This document shows positions 6,243-6,561 of a stretch of 6,561 nt of DNA, piece by piece. Source of the stretch: an uncultured Actinomycetes bacterium. GTDB taxonomy: Bacteria > Actinomycetota > Actinomycetes > Nanopelagicales > Nanopelagicaceae. Within the stretch, counting starts at the first letter, position 1. Each line of letters begins with the position of its first letter. The notes under the pieces were generated by a model. It ran no database searches, had not been told where the DNA came from, and worked only from the letters and a program-made list of their open reading frames with translations. The stretch spans positions 1-6,561 of the forward strand of contig CAIUSQ010000074.1 in the NCBI GenBank assembly GCA_903901905.1, given 5' to 3'. A program made the translations under genes and the position numbers.

Positions 6243-6263
6243 TCAAATCACCTCAATTCTAGG

Positions 6264-6561
6264 CTAAGCCTTTCTAAAGCCTTTAGGGCATTTAGGGTTA
6301 GTCCCAGTGAATTTCTTTGTTAATTTACCTTTAATACATGTAATTGTGAATTTCTTATTCTTAGAAATCGTTGGTTGATTCGGATTTATTTTTTCACTTG
6401 GCAAATTATTTGGTTTCTGAGTTATTGGGTTTGCAGGTGACTTTATTGGTGAGGATGTATTAGTAAGTATTACGCTTTGATTGTGATAGTAAAGCGCACC
6501 ACTTACTCCTTTAAGCTTTCCAATCCAAATGACAACTCGGTATGTGCCCGATGGCAATGCA
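6264..6561 (-). CDS. C-terminal part of an exported surface-type protein (partial, 5' end outside window)
   Basis: The frame is open to the right edge and stops with TAG at 6266-6264; about 99 residues are visible. A TTG at 6557 could be read as a start, but the frame continues upstream of it, and the residues there look like the middle of a domain (LPSGTYRVVIWIGKLKG, alternating strands like a beta-sandwich). Then comes a low-complexity linker rich in Ser, Thr, Pro, Asn and Lys, such as PNNLPSEKINPNQPT. The end is a compact basic module with two Cys: FTITCIKGKLTKKF and then NPKCPKGFRKA. I recognise closely similar TITC.KGK.TKKV...PKCP.G(Y/F)KK endings on many exported proteins of freshwater acI-type actinobacteria; their function is unknown, perhaps a cell-surface sorting or wall-binding tag. 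The DNA is AT-richer than its neighbours. The overall function of the protein cannot be told. Confidence 0.7.
   Translation of the reverse strand, partial: ALPSGTYRVVIWIGKLKGVSGALYYHNQSVILTNTSSPIKSPANPITQKPNNLPSEKINPNQPTISKNKKFTITCIKGKLTKKFTGTNPKCPKGFRKA

Noticed and set aside
6037..6246. 69-codon open frame on the minus strand
   Set aside because: It runs through the tRNA fragment and the promoter region of the Bax inhibitor-1 gene, and no protein family is apparent.
6261..6271. AGGCTAAGCCT palindrome over the stop of the surface-protein gene as a terminator
   Set aside because: With a single-base centre it can form only about 3 bp as a hairpin, and no T run follows in the direction of transcription.
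6198..6280. A complete, functional tRNA gene
   Set aside because: Neither a 76-base nor an 85-90-base model gives a 5' acceptor strand complementary to TCGGGGC or a recognisable D arm.
6198..6561. tmRNA (ssrA) on the minus strand
   Set aside because: A tmRNA would need a 5' partner for the acceptor strand about 350 bases upstream and a tag reading frame; no GCCCCGA-like 5' end exists in the window, and the region is protein coding.
1..6561. CRISPR array, insertion sequence, integrase or riboswitch
   Set aside because: No regularly spaced repeats, terminal inverted repeats with a transposase frame, recombinase motifs or structured leaders were found on either strand.

Overview
The window looks like chromosome from a low-GC actinobacterium, most likely a freshwater planktonic lineage of the Nanopelagicales (acI) type. 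This is inference. It rests on an actinobacterial gene pair at the left end (the tail of a DUF4307-like protein followed by greA), a DrrA/DrrB-type exporter, an actinobacterial Bax inhibitor-1 homologue with the MRSSNP start, a GC content of roughly 40-45% by eye, very tight gene packing, and a C-terminal peptide at the right end that I associate with exported proteins of these bacteria.

Left to right: (1) positions 1-631 hold the 3' end of a DUF4307-like gene and complete greA, both on +. (2) Positions 663-2434 on - hold a two-gene ABC exporter operon, ATPase first and permease second, with a 4-base overlap. (3) Diverging from it on +, positions 2452-5288 hold two MFS drug/metabolite exporter genes, a 14-TM DHA2 type followed by a 12-TM DHA1 type, again with a 4-base overlap (TTGA). 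(4) Convergent to these on -, positions 5289-6074 hold a Bax inhibitor-1/YccA membrane protein whose stop codon directly abuts the stop of the second MFS gene. (5) Positions 6075-6263 hold its promoter and an isolated 3' end of a tRNA gene. (6) From 6264 to the right edge, on -, is the C-terminal part of an exported, Asn/Lys/Thr/Pro-rich protein in clearly AT-richer DNA.

The core of the window is an export locus: one ABC system and two MFS systems expressed from a divergent control region whose gap between start codons is only 17 bp. That gap contains a 12-bp inverted repeat, and a plausible -10 box for each direction overlaps inside it, each placed so that the mRNA would begin at or close to the start codon (leaderless). 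No regulator gene is present in the window. Genes inside the operons and the Bax inhibitor-1 gene have Shine-Dalgarno-like sequences, whereas greA, the ABC ATPase and the DHA2 gene show little or none and have a TANNNT box 6-8 bases before the start codon.

No CRISPR array, insertion sequence, integrase, riboswitch or replication origin was seen. No gene-free stretch exceeds 300 bases; the longest is 6075-6263. The best leads are the shared divergent promoter/palindrome and the tRNA 3' fragment lying between core genes and an AT-rich surface-protein gene, which is what the end of an integrated genomic island would look like.
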